Origin: Ectopseudomonas alcaliphila
GTDB lineage: Bacteria > Pseudomonadota > Gammaproteobacteria > Pseudomonadales > Pseudomonadaceae
DNA length: 64,000 nucleotides
Direction of reading: 5' to 3'
NCBI RefSeq assembly: GCF_900101755.1
Contig: NZ_FNAE01000004.1
Location: 62,001 to 126,000, forward strand
The translations under genes were made by a program, and so were the position numbers. Each line of letters opens with the position of its first letter. Positions within the stretch are counted from its first letter, which is position 1. Positions 25,814-34,005 of this stretch are shown here, piece by piece. A model generated the notes under the pieces. The model was given only the letters and a program-made list of their open reading frames with translations, ran no database searches and was not told the DNA's origin.

Positions 25814-27022
25814 TTAAGCTTCTCGCTGTGTGGATGTTAAATATCTAGCCCAGTCATTCATTAGTGCTCTGCGTTTGGCTAAGAAATCAGTTCGAGAGTA
25901 GGCACCTTCAGTTTGATCCCGTTCATCGTGCGCTAAGGCCATCTCACAAACCTCTCTTGGGTAGTGGGTGCATTCACCTGCCCAGTCACGGAATGATGAG
26001 CGAAAGCCGTGTCGAGTAATAGATATATAACCCATCTCGTGTAGTAGGTTGCGGACTGCATTTGCATGCATTACTCCGCTTTTCCCTTGTCCTGGAAATA
26101 AATATGGACTGTCTCCAATTTGTGGGATGGCTTCAAGGCAGTCTATTACTTCGTCGGCAAGCGGAATCGTGAAGGCTATACGTGTTTTCATACGCTCGTC
26201 GGGAAGTGACCACGTACGAGCCTCAAGATCGAATTCAGCCCAGCGTGCGAACCTCACCATGTGTGCACGTGCGGCAGTCATGATCAGCAGTTGTGCGGCA
26301 AGAGATGGTGCTGTCGTATTCGCTTTCAGTTGGTGGATTAGTTTTGGTACGTCTTGCCATGGCATTGCGGGGAAGTGCTCACGCTTTCTTGCTTTTTTCT
26401 TTTCCGCCCGGCTGAGCAAGTTGTCCAAGTGACCACGCCATCGAGCAGGGTTTTCTCCTTCACGAAGACCTCGTGCTTTGGCTGCATCTAGAATCTGCTC
26501 AATTTGCCCGCGTACCTCGTCCGCAGTACGTGTCTTTGTCGCCCATATTGGCTGAAGAAGTTTGAGGACATGCCCTGTGTCTATCTGCTCGGCAGAAAGG
26601 TTGCCAATTTGCGGGAATGCGTACAGTTCTAGTTTGCGAATCCAGCCTCTGCGCCACTGGTCAGACCAGGCGCCACCGTGCGCTACCCAGTACTCAGTGG
26701 CCAGCGTCTTAAATTTGAGTTGTTTGGCTTCTTGGGCTCGCAGAGCCTCACGCTGGGCTAGGCGCTCTTGATCACGTGCTGCTAGTGGATCGACACCATC
26801 TATCAGGATGCGGCGCTTAGCACTCGCTTCGAGACGTGCGTTCTTGAGGCTAATCTCTGGGTATGAACCTAGGCCCATTTCCCGACGGCGGCCAGCAAGC
26901 TGGAAGCGTAGTAACCAAGACTTGCGTCCCGTGGGTTTGACGACCAGCCGAAGACCGTCTCCATCTTCGTAGGTGCCAGGTTCTGTGAGGTTCTCGACCT
27001 GTTTCGGATTCAGCTTGCCCAT
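25814..27022 (-). CDS. int: DUF4102 tyrosine integrase
   Basis: A 402-aa site-specific recombinase. An N-terminal DUF4102 arm-binding domain (YEDGDGLRLVVKPTGRKSWLLRF, MGLGSYPEISLKNAR) is followed by a core-binding domain and the catalytic domain. Catalytic residues visible are Arg in TAARAHMVRFARW, Lys in DERMKTR, HGFRSSFRDW (H-x-x-R), His in LAHDERDQ and nucleophile Tyr in EGAYSRTDF. The set looks complete, so the enzyme is probably active. It reads into the element from the right edge, as in P4-like islands where int lies beside att. Confidence 0.93.
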   Translation of the reverse strand: MGKLNPKQVENLTEPGTYEDGDGLRLVVKPTGRKSWLLRFQLAGRRREMGLGSYPEISLKNARLEASAKRRILIDGVDPLAARDQERLAQREALRAQEAKQLKFKTLATEYWVAHGGAWSDQWRRGWIRKLELYAFPQIGNLSAEQIDTGHVLKLLQPIWATKTRTADEVRGQIEQILDAAKARGLREGENPARWRGHLDNLLSRAEKKKARKREHFPAMPWQDVPKLIHQLKANTTAPSLAAQLLIMTAARAHMVRFARWAEFDLEARTWSLPDERMKTRIAFTIPLADEVIDCLEAIPQIGDSPYLFPGQGKSGVMHANAVRNLLHEMGYISITRHGFRSSFRDWAGECTHYPREVCEMALAHDERDQTEGAYSRTDFLAKRRALMNDWARYLTSTQREA

Positions 27023-27193
27023 CGTGCCCCCTGCTGCGTTGCCATTCTCTCTTGTCCCCCCACTTGTCCCCCCACTTTATCGTCGGATGGGGTTGTGTCG
27101 CTTTGAACGCGGTTGGGTGAGAAAAAGGCTGTAACCCTTTATTCCCCAAGGCTACCAATATGGGTTTTGGATTGGATAGGTTTTTTTTGGGCA
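27023..27193. other. Right boundary/att candidate region with 12-bp tandem repeat
   Basis: This gap between the integrase and the ppa terminator must hold the right attachment site. It contains a perfect tandem duplication TTGTCCCCCCAC (27052-27063 and 27064-27075), 30 bases before the integrase start, a candidate arm-type integrase site. No tRNA or tmRNA end was recognised. The exact crossover cannot be placed without the left end. Confidence 0.5.
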
Positions 27194-27194
27194 T

Positions 27195-27222
27195 AAAAAA
27201 AGCCGGCTTGTGGCCGGCTTTT
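27195..27222 (-). terminator. ppa terminator
   Basis: Arms AAAAGCCGGC (27198-27207) and GCCGGCTTTT (27213-27222) with a 5-base loop, followed on the minus strand by a T-run, 17 bases past the ppa stop. Confidence 0.9.
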
Positions 27223-27238
27223 AGGAGGTGGTCAGGGC

Positions 27239-27766
27239 TTATTTTTGGTAAGCCGCGACTGCCTTGTTGATCAGGCCGCGGGCTTCTTCTGCGCCGCCCC
27301 AGCCTTCTACCTTGACCCACTTGCCCTTCTCCAGATCCTTGTAGTTCTCGAAGAAGTGCTTGATCTGCTCGATCAACAGCGCGGGCAGGTCGGTGTATTC
27401 CTGAACGTCCTTGTACAGAACGCTCAGCTTGTCGTGCGGAACGGCAACCAGCTTGGCGTCGCCACCGGCTTCGTCGCTCATGTGCAGTACGCCGACCGGA
27501 CGGGCGCGGATCACCGAACCCGGAGCAACCGGGTAAGGGGTCACGACCAGCACATCGAGGGGGTCGCCGTCGTCAGCCAGGGTGTGCGGGATGAAACCGT
27601 AGTTGGCCGGGTAGAACATCGGGGTGGCCATGAAACGATCGACCATCAGGCAATCGGTGTCGTGGTCGATTTCGTATTTGATCGGCGCGTGGTTGGCCGG
27701 GATTTCGATGGCAACGTAGATGTCGTTCGGCAGGTCTTTACCAGCCGGGATCTTGCTGTAGCTCAT
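27239..27766 (-). CDS. ppa: Inorganic pyrophosphatase
   Basis: A 175-aa family I soluble pyrophosphatase that hydrolyses PPi to two phosphates in the cytosol, pulling biosynthetic reactions forward. The signature [10 protein letters not shown] (residues about 66-75) with its metal-binding aspartates is intact, as are [14 protein letters not shown] and [14 protein letters not shown]. Full length for the bacterial enzyme. First chromosomal gene beside the element and followed by its own terminator, so the insertion has left it whole. Confidence 0.97.
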   Translation of the reverse strand: MSYSKIPAGKDLPNDIYVAIEIPANHAPIKYEIDHDTDCLMVDRFMATPMFYPANYGFIPHTLADDGDPLDVLVVTPYPVAPGSVIRARPVGVLHMSDEAGGDAKLVAVPHDKLSVLYKDVQEYTDLPALLIEQIKHFFENYKDLEKGKWVKVEGWGGAEEARGLINKAVAAYQK

Positions 27767-27844
27767 GGGGGAAACTCCCAGGAAGGGCCAAAAAAGTGGG
27801 GCGCATTATAGGCGTATTCGCAGAGCGTTACTACGGCGGTCTAC

Positions 27845-28672
27845 TCAGCCATTGGTCGCGTTTTCGACCGCCTTGTAGTCGGGGTGTTCCGCTTGCAAGC
27901 ACTGCAAACGCTCCAGGCTGTCCTGGCGGTAGAACAGCGCCAGTTGCCGGTAGACCTCGGGAAAAGCCTGTGCCAGCAGATCCGGGGCGCTGAAGAAGTA
28001 TTCGCTGGTCACGGCGAAGAATTCCGCCGGGTCTTCGGCAGCGTAGGGGTCGATGGCGGTTTCGGCCTCGGGGTTGGCATCCAGTTCGGCGTTGAGTGCG
28101 TCATAGGCGCTCTGCATGGCGCTCGCCCAGTCCTGCACGCGCATCTCGCGGTGCAGCGGCGGCAGGCCATTGGCGCCGCCTTCGAGCATGTCCAGCTTGT
28201 GCGCCAGTTCGTGGATCACCAGGTTGTAGCCTTCCCAGCTGCCGCTGGCCTGGACCCCGGGCCAGGCGAGGATCACCGGACCTTGCTGCCAGGCCTCGCC
28301 GCTGCGCGCGTCGTCCCACTCGTGTTCGATGCCGCTGGCATCGCGGTGGCGCTGCGGGCTCACGAAGTCATCCGGGTAGAGGACGATCTCGTGGAAGCCC
28401 TGGTACCAGTCCAGATCGCCCAGGTGCAGCAGTGGCAACTGCGCCTGGGCTGCCAGCAGCAGATGCTCGACCGGGCCGAGTTCCAGGCCGGGCAGGGCGG
28501 TCAGGTGCTTGTCATGCAGAAACAGCACGGCGCGCTCGCGCAGCTGTTGCTCTTCGCGTTCGTCGAGGCCATCGAGAATCGGCAGACGCCTGCGCACTTC
28601 GGCCCAGTGGGCGGGATCGACAGGGTTGTTTTCGAGGGTGCGACGACGGCGCCAGGCCTTGAAGGACCACAT
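27845..28672 (-). CDS. mtfA: Zinc peptidase MtfA
   Basis: A 275-aa MtfA-type metallopeptidase. In E. coli MtfA binds and inactivates the repressor Mlc (DgsA), tuning sugar uptake; Pseudomonas homologs may have other targets. The zinc motif HELAHKLD (about residues 176-183) is intact, followed by a downstream acidic cluster. The start MWSFKAWRRRR at 28672 is chosen because the open frame beyond it overlaps the divergent gene and has unlike composition. Confidence 0.87.
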   Translation of the reverse strand: MWSFKAWRRRRTLENNPVDPAHWAEVRRRLPILDGLDEREEQQLRERAVLFLHDKHLTALPGLELGPVEHLLLAAQAQLPLLHLGDLDWYQGFHEIVLYPDDFVSPQRHRDASGIEHEWDDARSGEAWQQGPVILAWPGVQASGSWEGYNLVIHELAHKLDMLEGGANGLPPLHREMRVQDWASAMQSAYDALNAELDANPEAETAIDPYAAEDPAEFFAVTSEYFFSAPDLLAQAFPEVYRQLALFYRQDSLERLQCLQAEHPDYKAVENATNG

Positions 28673-28786
28673 GCATGCAGGCTCGTTGGGAAGACCCGGC
28701 CACCATAAGGGCGCCAGGCTTTCGCTACAAGTCGGCACAAAGGCTGCAACGCCACTTGCAGCTTCGCTGATGCAGGAGGGCTGAGC

Positions 28787-30370
28787 ATGGCGCTGCAACT
28801 GCTGGAACACCCTGGAATCACGCTGGCGTCCGGTACCGGGCTGGACTTGCCGCACCAGGCCGCGCGCGCTCGGGCGATGTGGCTGGCCGGTCGCCAGCAG
28901 CGTCCGCCGTTGTTGCTGGTCGTGCTGCTTTGGGCGCGCCATTGCCCCGATGTGGTGCACAGCCTGGAGCGTCATCTGGACGCTCTGTTCGCCGATTTTC
29001 GTTGCACACCTGAGGGCTGGAGTGAAACCCAGGCGGCGCGGCAGGTGCTGGCAGCGCTGAATCTCCAGCTGTTTCGCCGGCAGCAGGCCGGGCAGGGCGT
29101 CGCCGAGTTGCACGCCGGTGTACTGCTGATGCAGGGCGATGAGTTGCAGTTTCTGCAGGCGGGCAGCGTCGGCCTGGCGCGCGCACAGAAAGGCGTCCTG
29201 CAGCTCCTGGCGGGGCGTGAGGGGCAGGCTCTCGGCGCTCAGGCCGAGCTGGCGCTGGTTCAGCACAGCCTGGTGCCAAGCCGCGGTGAGCGCCTGCTGC
29301 TGGCGCCGCAACCGCTGCTCGATGTGAGTGATCTGCAAGGGCTGTGTATCCAGGCGGAGAGCGCCTTGGGCGAGCTGCTACGGCCGCTGTTGCAAGCCCC
29401 CGGCGCTGCAGTTCTGCTGTGCGTGGGTGAAACCCAGTGCCTGACGCCGGCGCTGTCTGCTCCGGCGCGCCCGGCACTGACGCAGATCGCCTGTGGTCAG
29501 CAACTCGATGGCTGGACGCTGTTGCGCGAATGTCTTTATGGGCCGCCTGAACGGGTGTATGTCGGGCGTGATGAGTCTGGACGCGAAGCCGTGCTCTGGT
29601 TCGCCGAGGAGGACGCAGGCGAAGCCTTCTGGCAGCGCGAGTGGGCGTTGCGGCGCAGTCCGCAGCAGGCGTTGCCGCAGGTGCTGTCGCCGCATCAGAC
29701 GCGCAGTCACGCGTACCTGGTACTGGCCAAACCGCCCCGAGGCATGCGCAATCTGTTCGATTGGGTGGCCGCCCATGGCAAGCCCGACGCACAGACATTG
29801 CTGAGTTTGGTGACGCAATTGATCGCCGCCGTGCGTTCGCTGCAGCGTCGTGGCATGCAGGGGCTTTGGTTGAACCCCAGGCAGATTCTGCTCGGTGATG
29901 ACGGACGCGTGCTGTTTCTGCCCGGGGCGGCCGTCATCCTGCCCGGTGTTGCGCGTCAGCCAGTGCCTGAACAGGCTGTGCCACTGGCACCGGAACTGCG
30001 CAGCGGCCGTGCGCTGGATGGTCGCGCCGATCAGTTCGCCCTGGCGGCGCTGGTCTATTGGCTGATGTCTGGGCAATGGCCGGAGGCGGCGCGCGGTGAC
30101 GTCCGCCCCGGACACTGTTACGTGCCGCTGGCGACCTTTACCGTGCAGGTGCCGCAAGGCTGGGATGGTGTGCTCGCCCGTGCCCTGGCGCCGCAGCCAC
30201 AGGCACGTTTCGAGGCCTTGTCGGAGTTTCAGCTGGCATTGCAGCAGCCCTTGCAGGCGCGTCGCACTCAGGCGCTGCGGCGGGCGCCCTTGCAGATGGC
30301 ACGCCTGGCTGCGTTGGGGCTGGTCACGCTGCCCTTGCTGTTGGGGCTGCTGCTCAGTCTCGGCGGCTGA
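28787..30370 (+). CDS. Degenerate PP2C-phosphatase/kinase fusion with C-terminal TM
   Basis: A 527-aa protein matching the layout of Pseudomonas bifunctional serine/threonine phosphatase-kinases: an N-terminal PP2C-like region (about 1-230), a kinase-like region (about 240-490) and a terminal membrane helix (LAALGLVTLPLLLGLLLSL). Key residues look eroded: the expected HRDLKPxN is GLWLNPRQILL and DFG is replaced by LFLPGA; typical PP2C DGD/GD motifs are not evident. It is probably a pseudoenzyme or scaffold. It is divergent from mtfA. Confidence 0.65.
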   Translation: MALQLLEHPGITLASGTGLDLPHQAARARAMWLAGRQQRPPLLLVVLLWARHCPDVVHSLERHLDALFADFRCTPEGWSETQAARQVLAALNLQLFRRQQAGQGVAELHAGVLLMQGDELQFLQAGSVGLARAQKGVLQLLAGREGQALGAQAELALVQHSLVPSRGERLLLAPQPLLDVSDLQGLCIQAESALGELLRPLLQAPGAAVLLCVGETQCLTPALSAPARPALTQIACGQQLDGWTLLRECLYGPPERVYVGRDESGREAVLWFAEEDAGEAFWQREWALRRSPQQALPQVLSPHQTRSHAYLVLAKPPRGMRNLFDWVAAHGKPDAQTLLSLVTQLIAAVRSLQRRGMQGLWLNPRQILLGDDGRVLFLPGAAVILPGVARQPVPEQAVPLAPELRSGRALDGRADQFALAALVYWLMSGQWPEAARGDVRPGHCYVPLATFTVQVPQGWDGVLARALAPQPQARFEALSEFQLALQQPLQARRTQALRRAPLQMARLAALGLVTLPLLLGLLLSLGG

Positions 30371-30397
30371 CGGGCAGCCGCTGCATCGGCGACTCGA

Positions 30398-30853
30398 TCA
30401 ATCGGAGTTGATGGGCAGTACGTAGTTCTTGAACTGCTCGTCCTCGACGAAGCCGATGGACTCGTAGACCTTCTGCGCCACCTCGTTGTCGCGGCTGGTG
30501 GCCACGCGCATGCGCACGGCATTGGTTTCCTTGGCCATCTGCTTGGCGGTATGCAGCAGGCGGTCGGCAACCAGTTGGCGGCGAGCATCCTCGGCGACGT
30601 AGATATCGTTGAGAATCCACACGCGCTTGAGCGACAGCGAGGAATAGCTGGGGTAGAGCTGGCAGAAACCGAGCAGCTTGTCTTCATCGTCGGCCAGGGC
30701 CAGGTAGATCACCGACTCCTTGCGGCGCAGGCGCTTCTCGAGAAATTTGCGCGACGACTCGGGGTAGGGCAGCTCGTTGTAGAACTCGCGGTATTTGACG
30801 AACAGCGGGGTCAGCAGGTCCAGGTGCTCCAGGGTGGCTTGGACGATGCGCAT
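30398..30853 (-). CDS. GNAT N-acetyltransferase
   Basis: A 151-aa GNAT acetyltransferase starting MRIVQATLEHLDLLTPLFVKY; the longer upstream frame is not supported. The beta4/acetyl-CoA loop region is WILNDIYVAEDARRQLVADRLL (an R-x-x-L-A variant of the usual Q/RxxGxG/A), and NEVAQKVYESIGFVED is the typical C-terminal part. Substrate unknown. It converges on the preceding kinase-like gene, 27 bases apart. Confidence 0.85.
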   Translation of the reverse strand: MRIVQATLEHLDLLTPLFVKYREFYNELPYPESSRKFLEKRLRRKESVIYLALADDEDKLLGFCQLYPSYSSLSLKRVWILNDIYVAEDARRQLVADRLLHTAKQMAKETNAVRMRVATSRDNEVAQKVYESIGFVEDEQFKNYVLPINSD

Positions 30854-31068
30854 GGCGGGCCTCGGCTTCTGTGATTGAACTGGATGGACGATGCAGCTGT
30901 TGTGCCAGCAGACCAGCCGATGCTGCCTCAAAGCCAGTTGAAAGCGCAATCCAAGCAAACGTTTGATTTTCTCGCCGCGGCAACTTGGTATCCAGGCCTC
31001 TGTCTGAACAGGGCGCAGCAGCCGCCCATCGGGTGCTGTGCTAACCTGCCGCCATCGCTCCACGCCCC

Positions 31069-31112
31069 TTAACAGGCCTGTTGAAAACGTAGGTAGTTTT
31101 CAACGGTCTGTT
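31069..31112. repeat. Minimal MITE-like element (termini only)
   Basis: TTAACAGGCCTGTTGAAAAC (31069-31088), a 7-base spacer, then GTTTTCAACGGTCTGTT (31096-31112) form an imperfect inverted repeat. The ends match those of the 148-base element at 52689-52836, so this looks like an internally deleted copy. It lies 24 bases before mpl and could fold in the 5' UTR. Confidence 0.65.
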
Positions 31113-31136
31113 CGTGGGCTTGTTCAGAGGTCATCA

Positions 31137-32489
31137 ATGCACATCCATATTCTCGGCATCTGCGGCACCTTCATGGGTTCGCTCGCGGTGCTGGCCAAGG
31201 AACTCGGCCACCGCGTCACCGGCTCCGATGCCAACGTTTACCCGCCCATGAGCACTCAGCTGGAAGCCCAGGGCATCGAGTTGATGCAGGGCTATGATCC
31301 GGCCCATTTGCAGCCGGCGCCTGACCTGGTGGTCGTCGGCAACGCCATGAGCCGTGGCAACCCTGCGGTGGAATATGTGCTGAACAAGGGCCTGCCCTAT
31401 GTTTCCGGCCCTCAGTGGCTGGCCGATCACGTGCTGCAGGGGCGCTGGGTACTGGCGGTCGCAGGTACCCATGGCAAGACCAGCAGCTCGAGCATGCTCG
31501 CCTGGGTGCTGGAGCATGCCGGTATGAGCCCGGGCTTCCTGATCGGCGGCGTGCCGCAGAACTTCGGGATTTCCGCGCGGCTGGGCGGCACGCCGTTCTT
31601 CGTGGTCGAGGCCGATGAGTACGACAGCGCCTTCTTCGACAAGCGCAGCAAGTTCGTCCATTACCGCCCGCGTACGGCGATTCTGAATAATCTGGAATTC
31701 GATCACGCCGACATCTTCCCGGATCTGGCGGCCATCGAACGGCAGTTCCACCATCTGGTGCGCATCATCCCCGGCGAGGGCCTGGTCATCCACCCGGCCA
31801 GCGAAACCGCGCTGGCGCGGGTGATCGAAATGGGCTGCTGGACGCCTGTGCAGACCACCGGTGAAGGCGGTCAATGGCAGGCGCGCCTGCTCAGCGCGGA
31901 TGGCTCGCGTTTCGAGGTGAGCTTCGACGGCAAGGTCGAGGGCACCGTGGAATGGAACCTGACCGGCCAGCACAACGTCGCCAATGCCTTGGCCGTGCTC
32001 GCGGCGGCGCGCCATGTCGGTGTGGTGCCGGCGCTGGGCATCGAAGCGCTGGGCCAGTTCATCAATGCCAAGCGGCGCATGGAGAAGGTCGCGGAGGTCG
32101 GTGGCGTGACCATTTTCGATGATTTCGCCCACCACCCCACTGCCATCGCCACTACCCTGGATGGCCTGCGCAAGCGCGTCGGCGACGCAACTCAAGTGAT
32201 CGCGGTGATCGAGCCGCGCTCCAACTCGATGAAGCTCGGCGCTCATCGCGATGGCCTGGCCGAGTCGGCCGAACAGGCCGATGCGGTGTTCTGGTACGCG
32301 CCGCCGAATCTCGGCTGGGACCTGGCAGCCACCGTGGCGCAGGCGCGCAACCCGACCCGCGTGTGCGACTCGCTGGAGTCGATCATCGACGGCGTGAAGG
32401 CCCTGGTGCGTCCCGGTACCCAGGTGGTGATCATGAGCAACGGCGGCTTCGGCGGCCTGCATGGCAAGCTGGCCAAGGCCCTTTCATAA
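31137..32489 (+). CDS. mpl: UDP-MurNAc:tripeptide ligase (murein recycling)
   Basis: A 450-aa Mur-ligase that joins recycled L-Ala-gamma-D-Glu-meso-Dap to UDP-MurNAc in the cytosol, feeding peptidoglycan precursors. The start MHIHILGICGTFMGSL at 31137 is the conserved family N-terminus. The ATP-binding P-loop is GTHGKTSSSSMLAWVL (about residue 113), VVEADEYDSAFFDKRSKF is the carbamylated-Lys/Mg region, and DDFAHHPTAI marks the C-terminal domain. Full length. A MITE-like remnant lies directly upstream and a second element lies between it and ubiX. Confidence 0.95.
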   Translation: MHIHILGICGTFMGSLAVLAKELGHRVTGSDANVYPPMSTQLEAQGIELMQGYDPAHLQPAPDLVVVGNAMSRGNPAVEYVLNKGLPYVSGPQWLADHVLQGRWVLAVAGTHGKTSSSSMLAWVLEHAGMSPGFLIGGVPQNFGISARLGGTPFFVVEADEYDSAFFDKRSKFVHYRPRTAILNNLEFDHADIFPDLAAIERQFHHLVRIIPGEGLVIHPASETALARVIEMGCWTPVQTTGEGGQWQARLLSADGSRFEVSFDGKVEGTVEWNLTGQHNVANALAVLAAARHVGVVPALGIEALGQFINAKRRMEKVAEVGGVTIFDDFAHHPTAIATTLDGLRKRVGDATQVIAVIEPRSNSMKLGAHRDGLAESAEQADAVFWYAPPNLGWDLAATVAQARNPTRVCDSLESIIDGVKALVRPGTQVVIMSNGGFGGLHGKLAKALS

Positions 32490-32496
32490 AGAGCCG

Positions 32497-32637
32497 AAAT
32501 TCGCGCTCAAAGCGTCGCGAGCGCAGATTAGGCAAGGCGAAGGCCTGCGAGGAAGCGGAGTTTACTGTAGTAAATGAGTATTCCGAGCAGGCTTTCAACG
32601 CAGCATAAGCAAGCGCAGCAGCTTTGAGAGTGAATTT
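32497..32637. repeat. MITE-like element between mpl and ubiX
   Basis: Ends AAATTCGCGCTCAAAGC (32497-32513) and, inverted, AAATTCACTCTCAAAGC (32637-32621) match at 14 of 17. Inside is a hairpin with arms AAGGCCTGC (32540-32548) and GCAGGCTTT (32587-32595) around GCGGAGTTTACTGTAGTAAA. The same core layout appears in the element at 52689-52836 with different arm sequence. The right end touches the ubiX ATG (32638). Confidence 0.7.
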
Positions 32638-33267
32638 ATGAGCGGTCCTGAACGCATTACTCTGGCCATGACCGGCGCCTCCGGCGCGCAATACGGCCTG
32701 CGCCTGCTCGATTGCCTGGTGCAGGAAGATCGCGAGGTGCACTTCCTGATTTCCAAGGCCGCGCAACTGGTGATGGCCACCGAAACCGACGTGGCGCTGC
32801 CGGCCAAGCCGCAGTCCATGGCCCAGTTCCTCACCGAGTACACCGGTGCGGCGCCGGGACAGATCCGCGTCTACGGCAAGGAAGACTGGATGGCGCCAGC
32901 GGCCTCCGGCTCCGGCGCGCCGACCGCCATGGTGGTGGTACCGTGCAGCACCGGCACCTTGTCGGCCATCGCCACGGGTGCCTGCAACAACCTGATCGAA
33001 CGCGCGGCTGATGTGGCATTGAAGGAACGCCGCCAGCTGATTCTGGTGCCGCGCGAGGCGCCGTATTCGAGCATCCATCTGGAAAACATGCTCAAGCTGT
33101 CCAATCTGGGCGTGACCATCCTGCCGGCGTCGCCCGGCTTCTATCACCAGCCGCAGACGCTGGATGACCTAGTGGACTTCGTCGTCGCGCGTATCCTCAA
33201 CTGCCTGAATATTCCGCAAGACATGCTGCCTCGTTGGGGCGAGCATCATTTGATATCGGACGAATAG
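32638..33267 (+). CDS. ubiX: Flavin prenyltransferase UbiX
   Basis: A 209-aa UbiX that makes prenylated FMN from FMN and dimethylallyl phosphate, the cofactor of UbiD decarboxylase in ubiquinone synthesis. Signature stretches are MTGASGAQYGLRLLDCL (FMN-binding loop), VVVPCSTGTLSAIATG and LVPREAPYSSIHLENMLKL. Full length. The Shine-Dalgarno-like GAGAG sits inside the terminal repeat of the preceding element, so the element may have supplied the translation signal. Confidence 0.96.
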   Translation: MSGPERITLAMTGASGAQYGLRLLDCLVQEDREVHFLISKAAQLVMATETDVALPAKPQSMAQFLTEYTGAAPGQIRVYGKEDWMAPAASGSGAPTAMVVVPCSTGTLSAIATGACNNLIERAADVALKERRQLILVPREAPYSSIHLENMLKLSNLGVTILPASPGFYHQPQTLDDLVDFVVARILNCLNIPQDMLPRWGEHHLISDE

Positions 33268-33275
33268 GGAGAGCG

Positions 33276-33566
33276 ATGTCCATGGCCAATCGTTACCTGC
33301 TGGGCTGCCTGTTGGCTCTGTCGATGATGCCTGCCGCGCAGGCGTCGATGCGCTGCGGCAATACGCTGATCAATGAGGGCGAACTCACGGTAGATGTTCT
33401 GCGTAAATGCGGCGAGCCCGATCAGCGCGAGATGATTCCGCCCAGCAGCCCGCAGGGCGGCGGCGTTACGGTGGAGCAGTGGGTGTACGGGCCACGCAAT
33501 GGCGTTTACCGCTATCTGCGCTTTCTCGACGGCAAGCTGGTCGAGATCAGGGTCGCACGCGGATGA
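33276..33566 (+). CDS. DUF2845 exported protein
   Basis: A 96-aa exported protein: signal peptide MSMANRYLLGCLLALSMMPAAQA, then the DUF2845 core (MRCGNTLINEGELTVDVLRKCGEPDQRE, VEQWVYGP, YRYLRFLDGKLVEIRVARG). Two conserved Cys could form a disulfide. The function of the family is unknown; the fold may resemble SmpA/OmlA-type small periplasmic domains. Start at 33276 has AGGGAGAG just upstream. Its stop overlaps the next start by ATGA, so the two are coupled. Confidence 0.82.
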   Translation: MSMANRYLLGCLLALSMMPAAQASMRCGNTLINEGELTVDVLRKCGEPDQREMIPPSSPQGGGVTVEQWVYGPRNGVYRYLRFLDGKLVEIRVARG

Positions 33567-33850
33567 GGCGCAGGCTGGTGTTCGGCCTGGCGCTGCTGAG
33601 CCTGACCGGCTGCGCCACGGTGCGCACACTGGACGCAGCCAAGCCTGGTGCGCCGGTGGTCTACGCCGGTACGCGGCTGGATTGGTACACGATCAATGGC
33701 GGTTGCTGCCCGCTGGACCGTTTTGGTGCCGAGGCGCCGCGTTATCCGGGGCTGGATCTGCCGGCCAGTGCGTTGCTCGATACTCTGTTGTTGCCGTTTT
33801 CGCTGGCCACCGCGCTGGGTGTGAGCCTCGGGGTTAGCGGCGGGCTGTAG
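33563..33850 (+). CDS. YceK/YidQ-type lipoprotein
   Basis: A 95-aa lipoprotein: signal MRRRLVFGLALLSLTGC with lipobox LTGC, then YAGTRLDWYTINGGCCPLDRFG and a hydrophobic C-terminal stretch (LLDTLLLPFSLATALGVSLGV). It matches the DUF1375/YceK pattern (YxGTR...DxPxSxxxDTxLLP). Anchored in the envelope; function unknown. Translationally coupled to the DUF2845 gene. Confidence 0.8.
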   Translation: MRRRLVFGLALLSLTGCATVRTLDAAKPGAPVVYAGTRLDWYTINGGCCPLDRFGAEAPRYPGLDLPASALLDTLLLPFSLATALGVSLGVSGGL

Positions 33851-33899
33851 GCCAACGAGATACGCCACTTTCTGATAATCCGGGGAGGTGCCATGACGC

Positions 33900-33990
33900 C
33901 GTAGGGTGCGCTGTGCGCACCGGATTTTTGCGGCGGCGTATAGCCCGGAGTCAATCCGCTAGCGCCTTGGTGCGCGCGGCGCACCCTACG
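33900..33990. repeat. Inverted intergenic repeat, GTAGGGTGCGC type
   Basis: CGTAGGGTGCGC (33900-33911) and GCGCACCCTACG (33979-33990) are exact inverted copies. Between them lies TAGCCCGGAGTCAATCCG, related to the repeat at 40175-40235. Such sequences are frequent between genes in this Pseudomonas group. Confidence 0.7.
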
Positions 33991-34005
33991 CTTACGTTGA
34001 CCCGT

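Larger units (their letters stand above)
1..27193. mobile_element. Integrated accessory element carrying MADS defence, right-hand part
   Basis: Everything left of the ppa terminator looks acquired: a defence operon, an Xre regulator, RadC-like, YqaJ, DUF932 and zinc-ribbon proteins, AlpA, a YfjJ/Gp2-like protein and a DUF4102 tyrosine integrase at the outer edge. Base composition changes abruptly inside it (AT-rich at about 23.3-25.8 kb), suggesting a mosaic. Chromosomal ppa and its own terminator follow directly. The right boundary should lie between the integrase start (27022) and the ppa terminator (27195). The left end is outside the window, so the att duplication cannot be checked. No conjugation genes are visible here, so ICE versus non-conjugative island is open. 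Confidence 0.75.

Noticed and set aside
27023..27193. tRNA gene as integration target
   Set aside because: No cloverleaf or recognisable tRNA 3' end could be found on either strand here.
27845..29338. Long N-terminal extension of the mtfA frame
   Set aside because: It overlaps the divergent kinase-like gene antisense and lacks the family N-terminus, so 28672 is taken as start.
31134..32462. 442-aa minus-strand frame opposite mpl
   Set aside because: Antisense shadow; mpl is full length and conserved.
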